From the NCBI RefSeq assembly GCF_009687885.1, contig NZ_BLAF01000033.1:18833-65140 (forward strand): 46,308 nucleotides of DNA, written 5' to 3'. Source of the stretch: Acrocarpospora pleiomorpha (lineage in GTDB: Bacteria > Actinomycetota > Actinomycetes > Streptosporangiales > Streptosporangiaceae). Below are positions 16,781 to 25,077 of this stretch, piece by piece. The notes beneath the pieces were generated by a model that was not told the DNA's origin, did not search any database, and was given only the letters and a program-made list of their open reading frames with translations. The translations under genes and the position numbers were made by a program. Numbering within the stretch: the first letter of the stretch is position 1; every line of letters begins with the position of its first letter.

Positions 16781-17589
16781 ACAAGACCGAGCCGATGCGA
16801 GATGATCAGGGCCTCCGACCTGGTCCGCGCCCCCAGCCGGAGAAACAGCCGGGCCTGTACGCTCTCGACCGTCTTGGCCGTGATGCCGAGCCGCCGCGCG
16901 GTCTGCCCGATGGTGTGCCCGAGCGCGATCGAATCCAGCACGTCCCGCTCCCGGGCGGTCAGCTCGGGCGGATGCGCGGCGATCCCCGCCGTGAACGCGT
17001 CCAGGCAGAGCGCGGTCATCGTGAAGTAGCCCCGGCACATGAGCGACAACATCCCGCACAGATCCTCGGGCACGTCCTCCCGCCAGACCAGCGCGCGGGC
17101 GCCGTGCCGGACCGCGTCCCCCACGGCCGCCAGATCGGGCGGCACCGAGCAGACCACCAGCGTGGGCGCCCCCAGCCGGGCCGGCAGCTGCCAGTCACCC
17201 GGATCCGGGTCGATCAGCACCGCCGCCAGCGTGCCCCGCCGCCACTGCAACCAGTGCGCGCCCGCCGAATCCCGCAGCACCGCGAACGACTGCCCGCAGG
17301 CGAGGAGCGTCTCGGCCACCCGGTCCCGGCACGCTCCTGGCCGCGCGTGCACGACCACCACCTCAGGCCGGGTGCGGCCGCTGTCCGGCAGTGGCCGATG
17401 ATGGTCGAAGAACCCGAGCGAGATGGCCCTCGCCACCGCGTGCGCCTGGCTCACCACGCCGAGTTTGCGGTAGATGCCGCGCTTGCACGCCTCCACCGCG
17501 CAGGTCGTGACGCCGAGCGACGCAGCGATCCGTGCCGTGCTCAGCCCTGACCCGAGCAGATTGAGCACCGTCAACTCCGAGGAGGTCAT
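16753..17589 (-). CDS. Regulator with two LuxR-type HTH domains flanking a receiver-like domain
   Basis: A 278-residue protein from the ATG at 17589, which has GAGG six bases upstream (an earlier start at 17634 is possible). Residues about 1-60 form a LuxR-type helix-turn-helix (LTVLNLLGSGLSTARIAASLGVTTCAVEA...IYRKLGV). About 75-185 form a receiver-like alpha/beta domain (VVVVHARPG, AVLIDPDPGDW, TLVVCSVPP, HGARALVWREDVPEDL) without the full acidic pocket. About 208-270 form a second LuxR helix-turn-helix (LTARERDVLDSIALGHTIGQTARRLGITAKTVES). Two recognition domains in one chain are unusual. The middle domain may sense a ligand rather than accept phosphate. It is convergent with the peroxidase gene and stands alone, so its target is unknown. 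Confidence 0.8.
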   Translation of the reverse strand: MTSSELTVLNLLGSGLSTARIAASLGVTTCAVEACKRGIYRKLGVVSQAHAVARAISLGFFDHHRPLPDSGRTRPEVVVVHARPGACRDRVAETLLACGQSFAVLRDSAGAHWLQWRRGTLAAVLIDPDPGDWQLPARLGAPTLVVCSVPPDLAAVGDAVRHGARALVWREDVPEDLCGMLSLMCRGYFTMTALCLDAFTAGIAAHPPELTARERDVLDSIALGHTIGQTARRLGITAKTVESVQARLFLRLGARTRSEALIISHRLGLVDRSRAEGP

Positions 17590-17760
17590 CGCGACCTCAT
17601 TCCCGGGTCTTTCCACCGTCCTGTCCATGTGCACGTCCCGACCCCTGGGATGCGACCACCCGGAAACTGACGCTCAGGACGACTTGTGTCAAGTCTTGGG
17701 GTAATTGTGTGACATCGAACTGGGAAGATCCATGAACGCTTCACGAATGGAACGGGACAC

Positions 17761-17789
17761 CGGGCAGCGGTGCTTCGATCCGCTGCCCG
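17761..17789 (-). terminator. Terminator of the chitinase gene
   Basis: A 10-bp stem (17761-17770 with 17780-17789, CGGGCAGCGG and complement) with a 9-base loop lies 8 bases beyond the chitinase stop. It has no T-run. Confidence 0.7.
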
Positions 17790-17797
17790 GGTTACCG

Positions 17798-19345
17798 TCA
17801 GCGGCCCTGAAGTGCCTTGACGTTGTCCCCGAAGGTCCAGTTCCGCGAGCCGTCCCAGTTGATCGACCAGGTCATCAGGCCCTTGAGGCTGCCGTTGAAG
17901 GCGTTCCAGCTCTGCGAGACCAGCGAGGGCGTCATGTAGCCGCCGCCGGCGCCGGACTGGGCGGGCAGGCCTGGCACCTGCTTGTCGTACGGCACCCGGA
18001 TCGTGGTGCCCTGGATGACGAGGCCGTTGTTCAGGCAGGTGGTCTGGGCGGTGAATCCCTGAACTGTGCCGGCTGAGTAGGAGTCGCCGGAGCAGCCGTA
18101 CATGCTGCCGTTGTAGTACTGCATGTTCAGCCACCAGAGGCGGCCGTTGTCGGCGTACTTCTTGATGATCGGCAGGTAGGCGCCCCAGATGGAGCCGTAG
18201 ACGACGCTGCCGCCGGTGACGTACGCGGTCTCGGGGGCCATGGTCAGGCCGAAGTTGGACGGCATCTGGGCGAGCACGCCGTCGATGATGCGGATGAGGT
18301 TGGCCTGAGACGCCGACAGCTGGTTGATGTTGCCGCTGCCGGTCAGGCCGGTTTCAATGTCGATGTCGATGCCGTCGAAGTTGTACGTCCTGAGGATCGG
18401 GACGATGGTGGCGATGAAGCGGTCGGCCACCGTGCTGGAGTTGAGGTCGATACCCGCGGTCGCGCCACCGATGGACATCAGGATCGTCGCGCCCGCCGCC
18501 TTGGCCGCGCACATCTCGGCCGGGGTGGCGACCTTGACGGTGGCGTCCATGCCGTCCTGCCAGAGCGCGGTGCCGTCAGAGAGGATGACCGGGAACGCGG
18601 CGTTGATGACGTTGTAGCCGTGCGCCTTGATCCGAGCGTCCGTGATCGGAATCCACCCGAGCGGCGGGTGCACGCCGTTCGACGCGCCGTCCCAGTTCTC
18701 CCAGTAGCCCTGCAGGACCTTCCCGGACGGCTTGGACTTCACCGGGCACGTGCCCCCGGTCGGAGAAGGCGACGGGCTGGGGCTGGGGCTCGGGGAGGGG
18801 CTAGGGCTGGGGCTGGGGCTCGGAGACGGGCTCGGGCTCGGGCTCGGGGAGGGGGATGCCGTGCCGCCGGGACCGTCGAAGTTGACGTCGTCGGCGTAGT
18901 AGGTGCCCTGGCCGTACCAGCCGTGCAGATAGACCACAGCGGAGGTCTGACCGGCCGCGGTCGTGAAGGAGAGGGTGAGCTGCTGGTAGGCCGCCGACGA
19001 GGTCCACGTCGCAGACCCGCCGTTGACACCCAGGTAAACGTAGTTCCCACGCACCCAGGCGGACACCGTGTACGCGGTACTCGGCCGCACACTCACCGTC
19101 TGCGAACACTTGGCGTTGTCCGACGCGCTAGCCGCACCCGAGAGCGCCCTAGTGCCGCTGCGAACCGGCGTACTGACGACGGACCCGAGACCGCCGGTAC
19201 AGGACCAAGGCGACAGCGCACCGGTCTCGAATCCGGGATTCGCCAGCAGGTTGGCCGCATACGCCGACGTCTGCGCGACGACGACGCCCAAAGCAGCCAG
19301 GAGTAACGAGACTGCCAGAGTCAGCAGCCGGGGGGTTCGCTTCAT
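17798..19345 (-). CDS. Secreted GH18 chitinase with N-terminal carbohydrate-binding module
   Basis: A 515-residue exported endo- or exo-chitinase. The signal peptide is about 1-30 (AYA cleavage). A beta-sandwich carbohydrate-binding module covers about 31-155 (LLANPGFETGALSPWSCTG, SAWVRGNYVYLGV). A Ser-Pro repeat linker spans about 158-195. The GH18 barrel runs from about 205 to the end. The catalytic DGIDIDIE is at residues 324-331 with Glu331 as acid. Flanking family segments are ILMSIGGATAG, MAPETAYV, WLNMQYYN and GLMTWSINWD. GAAGGG lies upstream of the ATG. Product chitobiose would feed the das transporter 4 kb away. Direct copies of GGTGAC, 15 bases apart, lie upstream of the start (19360-19380), reminiscent of paired repeats in Streptomyces chitinase promoters. 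Confidence 0.92.
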   Translation of the reverse strand: MKRTPRLLTLAVSLLLAALGVVVAQTSAYAANLLANPGFETGALSPWSCTGGLGSVVSTPVRSGTRALSGAASASDNAKCSQTVSVRPSTAYTVSAWVRGNYVYLGVNGGSATWTSSAAYQQLTLSFTTAAGQTSAVVYLHGWYGQGTYYADDVNFDGPGGTASPSPSPSPSPSPSPSPSPSPSPSPSPSPSPSPTGGTCPVKSKPSGKVLQGYWENWDGASNGVHPPLGWIPITDARIKAHGYNVINAAFPVILSDGTALWQDGMDATVKVATPAEMCAAKAAGATILMSIGGATAGIDLNSSTVADRFIATIVPILRTYNFDGIDIDIETGLTGSGNINQLSASQANLIRIIDGVLAQMPSNFGLTMAPETAYVTGGSVVYGSIWGAYLPIIKKYADNGRLWWLNMQYYNGSMYGCSGDSYSAGTVQGFTAQTTCLNNGLVIQGTTIRVPYDKQVPGLPAQSGAGGGYMTPSLVSQSWNAFNGSLKGLMTWSINWDGSRNWTFGDNVKALQGR

Positions 19346-19520
19346 GGAGAAACCCTTCTGTCACCCGGAGTAAGGTCACCGGGCATCGACATAGCGATGG
19401 GGTTGCGAAGCCATGGTGACTAAGGCTCGCGAGCAACAGTTCTCCGAATTATCTTCCAAGATCATGGTTAATGTCCATAACGAACTCCCACTCGAACATC
19501 ACCAGACGCGCAGCGACCAC

Positions 19521-19558
19521 GCGGGGGCCCGCACACGTGTGGTGTCACCAGCCCCCGC
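19521..19558 (-). terminator. Hairpin at the end of the WXG-type gene
   Basis: GCGGGGGC (19521-19528) pairs with GCCCCCGC (19551-19558) around a 22-base loop that contains the palindrome CACACGTGTG. It spans the stop codon of the WXG-type gene and could end its transcript before the chitinase promoter. Confidence 0.4.
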
Positions 19559-19850
19559 TAGACGGGGGAATCTTGGTAGAGCGGACCGTGGTCGGCAGGG
19601 CTCGCAGTTCGCTCTCCAAATCGGCGATCAAGGCGTGAGCCACCTGCCGCAACCGTGCCCGGCGCGCGCTCAGGTCCTCGGCGAAGCGTCTGGCCACGGG
19701 CCCGACCCACACGGGCCGGCCGGCGAACTGGCGGTGCGGCGAATCGAGCGCCGCCTCCAGGTCCGCCACCCGGGTTCTGAGCTCCGCCAAAGTCCGTTCC
19801 ATGAGTTGGTGCCGGGGGTTGGGGACCATGTGGTCCGCGGAGTGGCTCAT
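19545..19850 (-). CDS. WXG-type small helical protein (possible ESX substrate)
   Basis: A 101-residue protein made of two predicted helices (LMERTLAELRTRVADLEAALDS and VARRFAEDLSARRARLRQVAHALIADLESELRAL) joined by a turn with Trp-x-Gly (PVWVGPVARRF). This is the layout of the WXG100/ESX-A-like family of type VII secretion substrates. No signal peptide. It is divergent from the 685-residue gene at 19982 across a 131-base promoter region, which supports a shared role. A type VII core apparatus is not in the window. GAAGGGGCAT lies before the ATG. Confidence 0.6.
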   Translation of the reverse strand: MSHSADHMVPNPRHQLMERTLAELRTRVADLEAALDSPHRQFAGRPVWVGPVARRFAEDLSARRARLRQVAHALIADLESELRALPTTVRSTKIPPSSGGW

Positions 19851-19981
19851 ATGCCCCTTCGCTAAACGTCGCGATTACTTTCTACGTTATGGGATCTGCC
19901 ATCGTTTATGCAGGTACGCCAGACCAATCTGTCGCAGGAATATTAGAGTGAAGCGGGGCGGCTACAGGGTGGAGTGAGATC

Positions 19982-22039
19982 ATGGAGCAGGGACCCCCTG
20001 GAACGGGACCGTTGTCACCGGATTTCAGTGGCATCGATCCAGGTCTGATGAGCACGTTCATCGCTTCTCTCGCAAGTGGCCGCGATGTCATCAAAGAAGA
20101 GATGGAAGCGATCCGCCGCCTGCTGACCAACGCCGACCTGTCGAGCCAGGGCCTGCAGCCGGTCGGGCAAATTCTGGACTGGCTCGAAACCGAATTACCG
20201 CAGCTCCGTAGACGCAATCAGGCGATTCAGGCCTCGGACAATATCCGGTCGTGGGCGCCTGGTCTGCTGAGCGGCCTGGTGCCGCTGGACGAAAAAACGA
20301 TGTTGTCCCAAGCGGAGGCGCGACGGCAGGGGAAGGCGCTGGCGGAACGCTTCGCCGGCACCCAGGCGATCGACTGGGGATGGCCCGGCGGCAAAACCAA
20401 CGACGACGTACTCGCCGAAATGGCGGCCGAATTGGGCGCACACTGGAATGACGCGGATTTCACCGCCTCCTTCTTCGCAACGCTCGGAGCCGAGGGCACG
20501 CTTGCGATTCCCGCCAAGCTCCGGGCGGGCATGAAAGATCCTGATGACACGATCGACCTGGTCAGCCGTGCGTTCGGCACCGCGGTCAGGTTCGGAGCAC
20601 AGGTGCCAGGCTTCGCCGAGACCCGGTATGAGATAGTGACCGGCCGGAACCCCGGATCCTCATCGCAGACCACGCTCTTCCAGCCGGCGAAAAGCAGCGT
20701 GGCAGACTTCACGGAGCTCAGCGACAACGCCGGAACGTACGGCCCGGAGAACGGCAATCAGGCTTTGGGCGACCTGCTCCGGGCCGGCAACTTTCCCGCA
20801 GCCTGGCTTTCAACCGTGGTGAGCCGACATGCGCTGAGCGGCAAGAGCACAGTGAACGGCACGAGCCTGGCCGGATATCTCTACGCGCTGGGCAACAATC
20901 CCGAAGCCGCAAGAACAGCGATCTCCACCGCGACCAAGGAACACGGGGCCCTGGCAGCGGCGCTCCACCGACTGAACGACAGGGTGAAGGTCTATTCCAC
21001 CTTCTCCGGGCAGGCGGATTTGCAGGAGAAGGAGAACTCACGCGCTGACGCCTTCGGCCGGATGCTGGCCGCCGCATCCGGCGTCTACGACGAGAAGGAT
21101 GGGGCGCACTCCAAGGAGGCCGCCCTGAATGCCTTCCAGCTCATGACGACGCTTCCGACGCTGGAGATCCGCGAACCTACCCGTATACATCTCGCCGAGA
21201 TCGCGGGGGCATATGCCACAGAGATCGTCGAAGGCGCGAACCTGGGTGACGCCAACCGCACCCAGCCAAGCGCCTTCGGGGACGTGAAGACGATCATCTC
21301 CGGGCTAGGTCCGGCATTCCGCCTCAGCCCGAAGGACACCTATGAATTCGTCAAGATCTTTGCCGACTCTCCGGAAAACATCAAACCCTTCGAAGAAGGT
21401 ATGGGGAACGCCGCCGACCGGCTCATCAACGTGGCCGCCGCGAAAGACGGCGGCAAAGGGATCGAACATCTCAACAGCACGATGCGAGCGATGGGATATG
21501 TCGCGGGACTGCAGTTAGTGGCCGAGAGCGAGGTCCAGGGAAAGCTCGACGCCATTGATCAGCAGCGGATCAAGGCGCAAGTATTCGTGGCTAGTCTGGC
21601 TCTTGGTGTGGGCGGCCTTGCGATACCCGGCTTGGGCGGTCAGGCCCTGTGGCTGGGGATCTCCACTATTACACCTCCGGGCCTGGAGTCCATGTTGACG
21701 CCCGACGAGACCCGCGTATCCGCGCTGACCGAGAAGACACGTGCGGCTTCGCTGGCACGGGAAGGCTGGATGGTGAACATGCTGATAGCCAACGGTTTCG
21801 AACCAAAGGTCGCGCTGACTGACGCCCGCTTTTCCCGCCCGCCCATCACCGATGGCAACGGGAATCTCCTACCTTTTGCGGAAATAGTCAAGGACAAAGA
21901 ATCCGTGAACAACTTCGACAATTGGCTGATCGCCAATGGCTCCGGAGGGACCGATAAGAGCGAGCTCGGCGAAGCTCACAAGTGGCTGAAAACCGCCTTC
22001 CTGGGAGGGAAGACCGAAATAGTGGACGACTTCCAGTGA
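19982..22039 (+). CDS. 685-residue protein of unknown function, type VII-associated candidate
   Basis: A large, mostly helical protein with no signal peptide. The first 110 residues look like a WXG/LXG-type helical pair (GLMSTFIASLASGRDVIKEEMEAIRRLL, VGQILDWLETELPQLRRRNQAIQAS, then DNIRSWAPG). The middle has SLAGYLYALGNNPEAARTAIS, reminiscent of the actinobacterial DUF6571-type family. A hydrophobic Gly-rich segment lies near residues 536-560 (FVASLALGVGGLAIPGLGG). No catalytic toxin motif was recognised in the C-terminus (GWMVNMLIANGFEPKVALTDARF). GGAG precedes the ATG. Codon use is less GC-biased than in the neighbours. It lies divergent to the WXG-type gene and convergent with a lipoprotein gene. 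Likely an exported or cell-surface partner of the WXG-type protein; function unknown. Confidence 0.6.
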   Translation: MEQGPPGTGPLSPDFSGIDPGLMSTFIASLASGRDVIKEEMEAIRRLLTNADLSSQGLQPVGQILDWLETELPQLRRRNQAIQASDNIRSWAPGLLSGLVPLDEKTMLSQAEARRQGKALAERFAGTQAIDWGWPGGKTNDDVLAEMAAELGAHWNDADFTASFFATLGAEGTLAIPAKLRAGMKDPDDTIDLVSRAFGTAVRFGAQVPGFAETRYEIVTGRNPGSSSQTTLFQPAKSSVADFTELSDNAGTYGPENGNQALGDLLRAGNFPAAWLSTVVSRHALSGKSTVNGTSLAGYLYALGNNPEAARTAISTATKEHGALAAALHRLNDRVKVYSTFSGQADLQEKENSRADAFGRMLAAASGVYDEKDGAHSKEAALNAFQLMTTLPTLEIREPTRIHLAEIAGAYATEIVEGANLGDANRTQPSAFGDVKTIISGLGPAFRLSPKDTYEFVKIFADSPENIKPFEEGMGNAADRLINVAAAKDGGKGIEHLNSTMRAMGYVAGLQLVAESEVQGKLDAIDQQRIKAQVFVASLALGVGGLAIPGLGGQALWLGISTITPPGLESMLTPDETRVSALTEKTRAASLAREGWMVNMLIANGFEPKVALTDARFSRPPITDGNGNLLPFAEIVKDKESVNNFDNWLIANGSGGTDKSELGEAHKWLKTAFLGGKTEIVDDFQ

Positions 22040-22061
22040 CTGTGTGAGCGATCCACCTCGG

Positions 22062-22520
22062 TTATTTCAAGAGCAAGCAATCCGTTTCGCCTCGAGCGGC
22101 CATCCGTTCCTTAGCTGGTGAGTAAAGCACGATCCGCGTCCGAAACTTGGCACTCACGGCCACCTTCGCGGTCAAGTGGCTCGCGATCAGTTCGTACTCG
22201 GCGTGCTGGGCCACCGAAATCAGCGCCCCGACGAGTATAGTCGCGATTACATCCGAATCACCGGTACCGGCTCCGGCCTCAGCTTCGGCGGCGTAGGTAC
22301 GCTTGTACTTTCCATTGCCACAGGGGATATCCTTTCCCCCAGGGTCTGTGATCTTTATTTCTACGGCGGACAAATACTTCAAAGTCTGGTCGATATGACT
22401 CTTGAGCACCTCGCCGGCTTCGGCCGCGGTCGGCTCCGGAGGGGCGTCATCCCCACATCCGGACAGCACAAATACGATGACAACGGCAATCGACTTGATC
22501 CGCCACGCGCGACGCGTCAT
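22062..22520 (-). CDS. Small lipoprotein of unknown function
   Basis: A 152-residue precursor with a charged start (MTRRAWRIK), a hydrophobic stretch and lipobox LSGC (Cys near residue 22), so membrane-anchored on the outside. The mature part begins DDAPPEPTAAEAGEVLKSHIDQTLKYL and contains two further Cys residues (CGNGKYKR and the C-terminal TDCLLLK) that could form a disulfide. It is convergent with the 685-residue gene, 22 bases separating the stops, and may be part of the same module. No family recognised. Confidence 0.7.
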   Translation of the reverse strand: MTRRAWRIKSIAVVIVFVLSGCGDDAPPEPTAAEAGEVLKSHIDQTLKYLSAVEIKITDPGGKDIPCGNGKYKRTYAAEAEAGAGTGDSDVIATILVGALISVAQHAEYELIASHLTAKVAVSAKFRTRIVLYSPAKERMAARGETDCLLLK

Positions 22521-22654
22521 CTACCCCTCCGGCCATCCGGTCCATGCAGCAGACCCATAATGTCCGGGAACTAGCGCTAGTACGCCCATTTCGCAAAAAC
22601 AGCAAGAAGCCGGCCTGTGGCGACCTACGCGCCACCATGCGGTCCAGGCGCGGG

Positions 22655-23389
22655 TCAGCCGGAATCGGCGTCGAAGTTTAGTTCTGAGGTGACTCGGTAG
22701 CGGTCGCCGCGGTAGATGGATCGGGTGAACTCGACGATTCTGCTGTTTACGTCTCTGGTGGTGCGCTCCACCATCAGTGCGGGGAAATGTTCGGGCACGT
22801 GCAGCAGTTCCGCCTCCGTCTCGTCGGTCACGGTGGCCTCGATTGTCTGGATCGCGCTGCGTACGTCGACGCCGAAACGTTCGCGGAGGAAGCGGTAGAA
22901 CGAGCCGGATTCCATATCTGTGGGGACCAGGCCGTCGACCAGGGTGTGAGGTAGGTGGAGGCGTTCGATGGCCATGGGTTCGTCGTCGACCAGGCGGAGG
23001 CGTACGACGCGGAGGACGGGGGCGGCGGGGGCGAGTTGGAGGCGGCTGGCCAGTTGAGGGCCGGCGGGGGCGGAGCCGAATTCGAGGATGCGGCTGGCCC
23101 AGTGGCCCTCGGCGGGTGGGGCGTAGAACGAGCCGCTGGGGGTGGCGGCGAGGGCCTGGGTGACGCGGTGGGGGCCGGTGAAGGTGCCTCGGCCGTGTTC
23201 TCTGACGAGTTGGCCGGAGCGGACCAGGTCGTCGATGGCGGCGCGGAGGGTGGGGCGGGAGACGCCGAGTTCCTTGCACAGGTCGCGTTCGGAGGGGATG
23301 GCCTCGCCCGGCTTCTTGTCGGCGATGAAGTCGAGCAAGAAGTCGCGCACCCGGTCGCGCTTCAGCCCGGCCCGCATGTTCAGAGTCAC
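22655..23389 (-). CDS. dasR: GntR/HutC-family regulator, DasR-like
   Basis: A 244-residue cytoplasmic repressor. An N-terminal GntR winged helix (IPSERDLCKELGVSRPTLRAAIDDLVRSGQLVREHGRGTFT, about 30-75) is followed by a UTRA ligand domain (EPMAIERLHLP, IEATVTDETEAELL, VEFTRSIYRGDRYRVTSELNF). In Streptomyces, DasR binds dre sites and is released by glucosamine 6-phosphate, controlling chitin uptake and antibiotics. The divergent arrangement with dasA, plus a dre-like operator between them, supports the assignment. A local paralog with similar specificity cannot be excluded. GTG at 23389 has AAGG eight bases upstream; ATG at 23377 is the alternative. Confidence 0.7.
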   Translation of the reverse strand: MTLNMRAGLKRDRVRDFLLDFIADKKPGEAIPSERDLCKELGVSRPTLRAAIDDLVRSGQLVREHGRGTFTGPHRVTQALAATPSGSFYAPPAEGHWASRILEFGSAPAGPQLASRLQLAPAAPVLRVVRLRLVDDEPMAIERLHLPHTLVDGLVPTDMESGSFYRFLRERFGVDVRSAIQTIEATVTDETEAELLHVPEHFPALMVERTTRDVNSRIVEFTRSIYRGDRYRVTSELNFDADSG

Positions 23390-23457
23390 AACCTCGACCT
23401 TACCAGCTTCTGACCAGTTGGCCAGGTTAACGCTTGATAACAGGCCTTGACGGGACA

Positions 23458-23473
23458 ACTGGTTAAGACCACT
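23458..23473. promoter_or_regulatory. dre-like DasR operator
   Basis: ACTGGTTAAGACCACT matches the known dre consensus A(C/T)TGGTCTAGACCA(G/C)T at all but about two positions. It sits in the 135-base region between divergent dasR and dasA, 52 bases before the dasA ATG. A separate palindrome CTGACCAGTTGGCCAG lies at 23410-23425 near the regulator start. Confidence 0.7.
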
Positions 23474-23524
23474 CTACTCGCAGCAGGCAGATTGCTTACC
23501 AATATCTGACCACTGGGAGTACCA

Positions 23525-24793
23525 ATGAGGTCCCGCTTCCTTACCGCTTCGGCGGTGCTGGCGCTCGCCGCCGGCCTGACCGCGTGCGGATCCACGCCAG
23601 AATCCACCACTCCCAGCGCTGACGCGGGGCCGGTCAAACTGACCGTCTGGGTCATGCGGGACAGCTTCACCGACGGGGTCATCAGCCGGTTCAAGTCCGA
23701 CTTCGAGGCGAGCCATCAGGGGACCACGCTGGACATCCAGATCCAGGAGTGGGACGGCATCGGGCAGAAGGTCACCAGCGCGCTGGCCAGCAACGACGCG
23801 CCCGATGTGATCGAGGTCGGGAACACCCAGGTGGCTGAGTACGCGGCCAGCGGCGGCGTCAAGGACCTCACCGACAAGGTCACCGAGCTGGGCGGCGGGG
23901 ACTGGATTCCCGGGCTCGCCGAGCCGGGCAAGATCGACGGGCGGCAGTTCGGGATCCCGTGGTACGCGGCGAACCGGGTCGTGATCTACAACAAGGACCT
24001 GTTCGAGAAGGCCGGGATCGCGACCGCCCCGAAGACGCGGGACGAGTGGATCGAGGTCACCACCAAGCTCAACAAGGGCGGTACGCAGGGCATCTACCTG
24101 CCGGGCCAGAACTGGTACACCCTCGCCGGGTTCATCTGGGACGAGGGCGGCGACCTGGCGGTGCGGGAGGGCGACCAGTGGAAGGGCGCGCTGGACACGC
24201 CGCAGGCGATCGCCGGGATCGGGTTCTACCAGAAGCTGCAGGCGCTCGGCGAAGGGCCGCGCGACTCCGACGAGGCCAAGCCGCCGCAGGCCGACGTGTT
24301 CGCGAAGGGCGACGTGGCGCAGCTGATCTCCTCCCCCGGTGGCGCGACCGCGATCGAGAAGGCCAATCCGGAACTGGCCGGGAAGCTGGGATTCTTCCCG
24401 ATTCCGGGGAAGACGGCCGACAAGCCGGGCGCGGTGTTCACCGGCGGCTCCGACCTGATCATCCCGGAGGCGTCCAAGAACCCCGACGCCGCGTACGAGG
24501 TGGTCAAGGCCCTGGCGGGTGAGAAGTTCCAGCTCGACATGGCCAAGGAGATGTCGTACGTCCCGAACAAGGCGTCCTTCGCCGGCGTGCTGAGCGGCAG
24601 CGAGGGCGCGGCGGCGATGGCCATCGGCGCGACCAACGGGCACGCCACCCCGAACTCCCCCAACTGGGCCGCGGTCGAGGCGAAGAACGTCATCAAGGAA
24701 TACATGACCAAGGTCCTCACCGGCGGCGACCCCGCGACCGAATCCGCCGCGGCGTCCCAGGTCATCACGGACATCCTCAACACCAAGTCGTAG
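23525..24793 (+). CDS. dasA: Chitobiose ABC transporter binding lipoprotein DasA
   Basis: A 422-residue family 1 sugar-binding lipoprotein. The signal peptide MRSRFLTASAVLALAAGLTAC has its lipobox Cys at residue 21, followed by the typical mature start (PVKLTVWVMRDSFTDGVISRFKSDFEA) and aromatic-rich sugar-site segments (QEWDGIGQKVTSALASNDAPDVIEVGNTQVAEYA, QFGIPWYAANRVVIYNKDLFEKAG, AGFIWDEGGDLAV). By context it is DasA, which binds N,N'-diacetylchitobiose. GGGAG lies before the ATG. It is divergent from dasR, with a dre-like operator between. Its stop codon carries one copy of a 14-base repeat found again before dasB. Confidence 0.85.
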   Translation: MRSRFLTASAVLALAAGLTACGSTPESTTPSADAGPVKLTVWVMRDSFTDGVISRFKSDFEASHQGTTLDIQIQEWDGIGQKVTSALASNDAPDVIEVGNTQVAEYAASGGVKDLTDKVTELGGGDWIPGLAEPGKIDGRQFGIPWYAANRVVIYNKDLFEKAGIATAPKTRDEWIEVTTKLNKGGTQGIYLPGQNWYTLAGFIWDEGGDLAVREGDQWKGALDTPQAIAGIGFYQKLQALGEGPRDSDEAKPPQADVFAKGDVAQLISSPGGATAIEKANPELAGKLGFFPIPGKTADKPGAVFTGGSDLIIPEASKNPDAAYEVVKALAGEKFQLDMAKEMSYVPNKASFAGVLSGSEGAAAMAIGATNGHATPNSPNWAAVEAKNVIKEYMTKVLTGGDPATESAAASQVITDILNTKS

Positions 24794-25005
24794 GTGTACG
24801 GCTCACGCCCGCGAAACGGAAACCGACCGAACTGCCGGGGTAGGCGTGACGTCGTCGAAGGCCAAGAGCACACAGAATGACCAGGTCACCGAGTCTCTCG
24901 CCGTTATCCGGCGCCGTTCACGCTGGTGGTGGTTCTCACCGCACCGGCGCCAAAGAGCAGCAGCGGCATTCCGTCTGGTGTTCTAAGCCCCCACCAAGTC
25001 GTAGG
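24781..25005. repeat. 14-bp direct repeat bracketing an extra segment between dasA and dasB
   Basis: CACCAAGTCGTAGG occurs at 24781-24794 (last dasA codons and stop) and again at 24992-25005. The bracketed segment of about 197 bases is unlike the dasA end and carries a 46-codon reading frame. Exact repeats at both borders suggest an insertion with target duplication or a recombination scar. No inverted ends or transposase are visible. Confidence 0.6.
24846..24986 (+). CDS. Candidate 46-residue Arg/Trp-rich small protein
   Basis: The reading frame starts at GTG (MTSSKAKSTQNDQVTESLAV...) and ends at TAA. The second half is strongly basic and aromatic (IRRRSRWWWFSPHRRQRAAA). GGGG lies upstream, but spacing is poor for a ribosome site. 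It lies wholly inside the segment bracketed by the 14-bp repeats. It may be a real small gene, a fragment of an inserted element, or chance in GC-rich DNA. No family recognised. Confidence 0.3.
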   Translation: MTSSKAKSTQNDQVTESLAVIRRRSRWWWFSPHRRQRAAAAFRLVF

Positions 25006-25009
25006 AGCG

Positions 25010-25036
25010 CGGCCCACCCTTCCCAAAGGTGGGCCG
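25010..25036 (+). terminator. Stem-loop between dasA and dasB
   Basis: CGGCCCACC (25010-25018) pairs with GGTGGGCCG (25028-25036) around a 9-base loop, 42 bases before dasB, with no T-run. Stem-loops after binding-protein genes often give partial termination or stabilise the upstream mRNA so that the binding protein is made in excess over the permeases. Confidence 0.55.
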
Positions 25037-25077
25037 ACCCTCCCGTCCCTGCTCCCCACGACCTTCTGAGGAAGCCC

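Noticed and set aside
18765..18850. Short tandem repeats in the chitinase gene (and at 28749-28800 in the GH16 gene)
   Set aside because: They encode Ser-Pro linkers between binding and catalytic domains and are not a CRISPR or minisatellite locus.
19464..19478. ATGGTTAATGTCCAT upstream of the chitinase as a dre site
   Set aside because: The TGG and CCA half-sites are one base too far apart and the centre does not match the consensus; kept only as a weak possibility.
22521..23279. 252-codon Arg/Pro-rich minus-strand frame over the DasR-like gene
   Set aside because: It is a frame-shifted shadow of the GntR gene with no domain content.
24877..25077. N-terminal extension of DasB from ATG at 24877
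   Set aside because: The extra 67 residues are not permease-like and cross the repeat and stem-loop. GTG at 25078 has a strong ribosome site.
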